Part shown: positions 61,335-64,000 of the stretch, in pieces
Numbering within the stretch: position 1 is the first letter of the stretch
How the letters are laid out: each line of letters opens with the position of its first letter
NCBI GenBank assembly: GCA_025594325.1
Contig: JANHCV010000010.1
Location: 1,178,001-1,242,000 of the forward strand
Origin: Blastocladiella emersonii ATCC 22665
Taxonomy: Eukaryota; Blastocladiomycota; Blastocladiomycetes; Blastocladiales; Blastocladiaceae
DNA: 64,000 nucleotides
Direction of reading: 5' to 3'
Translations under genes and position numbers: made by a program
Notes under the pieces: model-generated
What the model was told of the DNA's origin: nothing
What the model saw: the letters and a program-made list of their open reading frames with translations, nothing else
Databases searched by the model: none

Positions 61335-63381
61335 ATGCACACGACGACCATGCCGACCTCCATGAACCGCCACCACCTCGCGCACGCGCACCACCACGAC
61401 GCGCCACCCGCACCCGCAGCCGCGCCCGCCGCCGGCAAGATGGACCTGCTGACGTTCCCCGTCAAGGAGACGGTCGGGATGATGGCGTCGCTGCTGGAGC
61501 ACATCACGCGGGCCAACGACCAGCTGCCGCTGCCCGGCGGCGTCGTGTCGCGGTTCCACGCGCGGTCGGTGCCGCCCATCTCGATCCACAGCTACGTGAA
61601 CCGCATCCTCAAGTACGCGCCGTGCGCCAACCTCGTCTTCATCTCGGTCCTCGTCTACCTCGACCGCATGGCCCGCGCCAAGGTCCCCTTTGTCGTGTGC
61701 TCGGCCAACATCCACCGCCTGCTCATCGCCGCCGTCATGGTCGCCACCAAGTTCTACTCGGACGTCTTCTACACCAACTCGCACTACGCCAAGGTCGGCG
61801 GGCTCGCCGTCATGGAACTCAACCAGCTCGAGCTCGAGTTTCTCTTCATGAACGAATTGTGCGTCTTCTCTCCTCCTCCTTCGTCTTCGTCGCTGCTGCG
61901 GAGCATCGTGCTGCGGGGTGCCCGATTTGGGCCCGCCGACCGGACCGTCCCTACCGTTCGCGGACCCGACCTTCGATCCCGTCGTTCGTCGAAGCAATAA
62001 TTAGCCTCGGGCGCACACTGACTCTGACACCGCCACTGACACACGACGCGCGTCCGCTCATAGCAACCTCATGATCTCGCCGCAAGAGTTCCAGCACTAC
62101 GCCGACCGGCTTCTCGAACACGCCATGGCCGAAAAGGCCCGCGCGCGCCTTGCCGCCGCCGCCGCCGCCACCGCCGCGGGCAACCTGTACCCGAGCCCAA
62201 ACACGTCCGAGAACGAGACGCAGCAGGCGTCGCACCTCGCCGCGTCGCCCAACGCCTCGGGCGTCGCGCCTGCCGCTGAGGGCGGGTCCGCCGCGCTCGG
62301 CGTCTCCACCGCGCCCACCGTCACGGCACCCATGCCGCACCCGCACCCGATGCTGCAGCAGACCACGTCGCCGACCGCCATGGCGCCGACCTCCGCCAAC
62401 GCGCACCCGCCGTCGTTTGCGCCCTACCAGTCGCCGCCGCAGCACCACGCCGACGGCGGGCCAACGCGCCGCGCGCTCCCCGCGTTCACTGGGAGTGCCG
62501 CCAACTCGCCCGTCATCTCTACCCCGCCACGGCAGCCTGGGCTCGGCGGCCAGCCGGGGCATTTCCCGCCGCCGCGCTCGGCGACCGCGCCCGTCGTTTC
62601 TGGTGCTGGTAGCGGTGCCGGCGCACCGGGCGTCTACCCGCCACCACCATCCGCCAACCAGCACGCGCCCGTGCGGTTGCCGTACTACCCGGCCGCCTCT
62701 TCTTCCTCGTCTTCTTCTCCCGCGGCACCCGGCGAGTTCCCGCCGCGGTTCCACCCGGGCCCACCACGCGCAACCGGCTCGCCTGCCCAGTCCCACGCCC
62801 TGTCCATGCGCCTGCCGATCCCGACCATCTCCGCGCCCGGTTCCGGCAACGGCTCGATGCTCGTCCCACCGACGCCCGCCCCCGGCCTGCGCGGCCCGAT
62901 GCCCGTGCAGCCGCAGCGCAACCCGTCGTCGCTGTACATCTCGTCGCGCACGCCGTCGCCCAACTCGGCCGCGGGGCTCGCCGCCGCCGCCGCCGGCGCA
63001 CCGATCCTCCCCGCGCTCCCGCGCATCCCGCACCTCGTCGTCCCCGGCGCCGGCGCGTTGGGGGGATCCGACCGGCTCTCGCCCAACGCCAACCCGCACC
63101 CGCTGTCCAACGTCACGACCAGCCCGGGCCACATGGTGTCGAGCCCCGGCGACATGGACGTCGCGCAGTCGCCCATGCCCGCGCACCACCGCGCCGCGTC
63201 GCCCATGGACGTCGCGATGCACGGGCATGGGCCTGCAGTGGGTGGGGGTGGCGGGGTGCCGAGTCTTCCGCGGTTCCGGTTCCAAGGGCCCGCGGCCGCG
63301 TCGCCGCTCGCGCCCGCGGGACCGGGGTATTACGGCAGCGGCCACCCGCCGGTGCAGCAGGCGTCGCCGATGCAGCAGTGA
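61335..63381 (+). CDS. Pho80/Pcl-like cyclin with long Pro/Ala/Ser-rich tail
   Basis: Exons are 61335-61858 and 62064-63381. The 205-nt intron (GTGCGT...CATAG) is by far the longest seen here; splicing restores MNEFNLMISPQEFQHYA, a strong Pho80-family block. The product is 613 residues. The cyclin box covers residues about 80-200, with SIHSYVNRILKYA, FISVLVYLDRM and ATKFYSDVFYTNSHYAKVGGL. It should bind a Pho85-like cyclin-dependent kinase. About 400 residues after the box are low complexity, rich in Pro, Ser and Ala, with many SP and TP pairs that a proline-directed kinase could modify. An in-frame TAA at 61284 fixes the start. Confidence 0.88.
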
Positions 63382-63524
63382 ACGTGTTGTGTGATGTTGG
63401 GCGTGAATGCATTGCTGCGGCAGCGTTGTGTGTCCTCCCTATCCCTCTCGAGCCTTCATATTTCTACCCCACCCTCCATGATAGACCTTTCGTTACTCGC
63501 GAACAACCACATCATGTATGAACC

Positions 63525-63979
63525 CTACTGCTTCCGCGCAGCGCCCGACTGCACCACCTCCGCCAGCACGCGCGCCGGCTCGCCCAGGACGCCCGCGACC
63601 GCCGCGTCCGCGTGCACAAACAACTTCTTTCCACCCTTCTTCCCGCTCACCTCACTACCCGTCTTCGCGCTCAGCACCGCGTCCGCGTGCCACGTGCCGA
63701 AAATGACGTGGTTGGGCCGCACCGCGCCGAGCGCGACCGGCGTGTACACGCGGTGCCCGCGCAGACCTACCGTCTCGACGATCACCGGGTGCGCGGCGGC
63801 GTCAGAGGAAGGGAGCGAGGCCGCGTAGTCGGCGGCGTCGACTGCGGGGTCGCGGATTTCGTCGGCGGAGGTGGGCGCGGGCAGAGCCGAGGCGGGGGCG
63901 AGGGGCGCGTGGATCCGCGTCACGTACGACGACAGGCACCAGTGGATCAGCGACGTTGAGACGGCGGAGAAGCCGATGG
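63525..63979 (-). CDS. Membrane protein, possibly TMEM70-like; last exon only
   Basis: The gene enters from the right edge. An acceptor GTTTAG at 63985-63980 precedes IGFSAVSTSLIHWCLSSYVTRIHAP, a hydrophobic segment followed by a charged tail, then TVGLRGHRVYTPVALGAVRP and an end at 63525. The order hydrophobic turn, S-Y-V-T-R, then a beta-rich C-terminal domain recalls TMEM70/TMEM186 proteins, inner-membrane factors for assembling respiratory complexes. The match is weak and the N-terminus is missing. Confidence 0.45.
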
Positions 63980-64000
63980 CTAAACAACATGCGGTGTGTG

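Noticed and set aside
1-64000. tRNA, rRNA or CRISPR features
   Set aside because: No cloverleaf, rRNA-like or spaced direct-repeat array was recognised by eye; a tRNAscan or Infernal run would be needed to exclude small RNA genes.

Overview
This is a gene-dense, GC-rich eukaryotic nuclear window, most likely from a zoosporic (flagellated) fungus close to Blastocladiomycota. Three things suggest this: two P2C (Na+/K+-ATPase type) pumps, a four-P-loop adenylate kinase 9-like protein of the kind found in flagellates, and many 52-77 nt introns with GTACG-type donors. The lineage is inferred; no rRNA or other marker is present.

Layout. 1-6.6 kb holds two tandem P2C ATPases, the first cut by the window edge. 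7.2-26.3 kb is an array of LRR/F-box-like genes, all on the minus strand, in two subfamilies (A: 7.2, 9.6 and 18.6 kb; B: 16.3 kb and a broken copy at 20.7-26.3 kb). Among them lie a broken CNH-domain fragment, an ankyrin-like gene and a 1 kb minisatellite of 26-bp units. A 3.25 kb PIF/Harbinger DNA transposon (21353-24602, TAA target duplication) sits inside the broken B copy. 26.6-31.6 kb is the 11-exon AK9-like gene.

From 30514 to 47403 the window is a large, apparently near-perfect inverted duplication. The left arm (30514-34129) holds the 3' part of AK9 and an intact subfamily C LRR gene. The right arm (38492-47403) holds inverted copies of both, but its LRR copy is split by a complete 5291-bp Ty3/gypsy chromovirus (39850-45140) with identical 174-bp LTRs and a 5-bp target duplication. 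The retroelement shows a Tf1/sushi-like self-priming signal and a correctly phased GGGAAAC -1 frameshift site. The right arm ends in a 68-bp patch copied from the arm interior, next to an orphan promoter-like motif.

48.5-52.4 kb has one more intact C-subfamily LRR gene and a frameshifted one. 52.7-57.8 kb is a metabolic group: a 4CL-like acyl-CoA ligase, divergent from an ALKBH7-like dioxygenase, then a carnitine acyltransferase ending in SKL (peroxisomal). 58.1-63.4 kb has a PROPPIN (Atg18/WIPI-type) and a Pho80-like cyclin, and the right edge cuts a possible TMEM70-like gene.

The most notable content is a rapidly rearranging LRR/F-box family: three subfamilies, two broken copies plus one split by a retroelement, two transposon interruptions, one inverted duplication, and a shared upstream motif (TCACRTGA followed by CGCG) about 90-145 bp before nearly every member.
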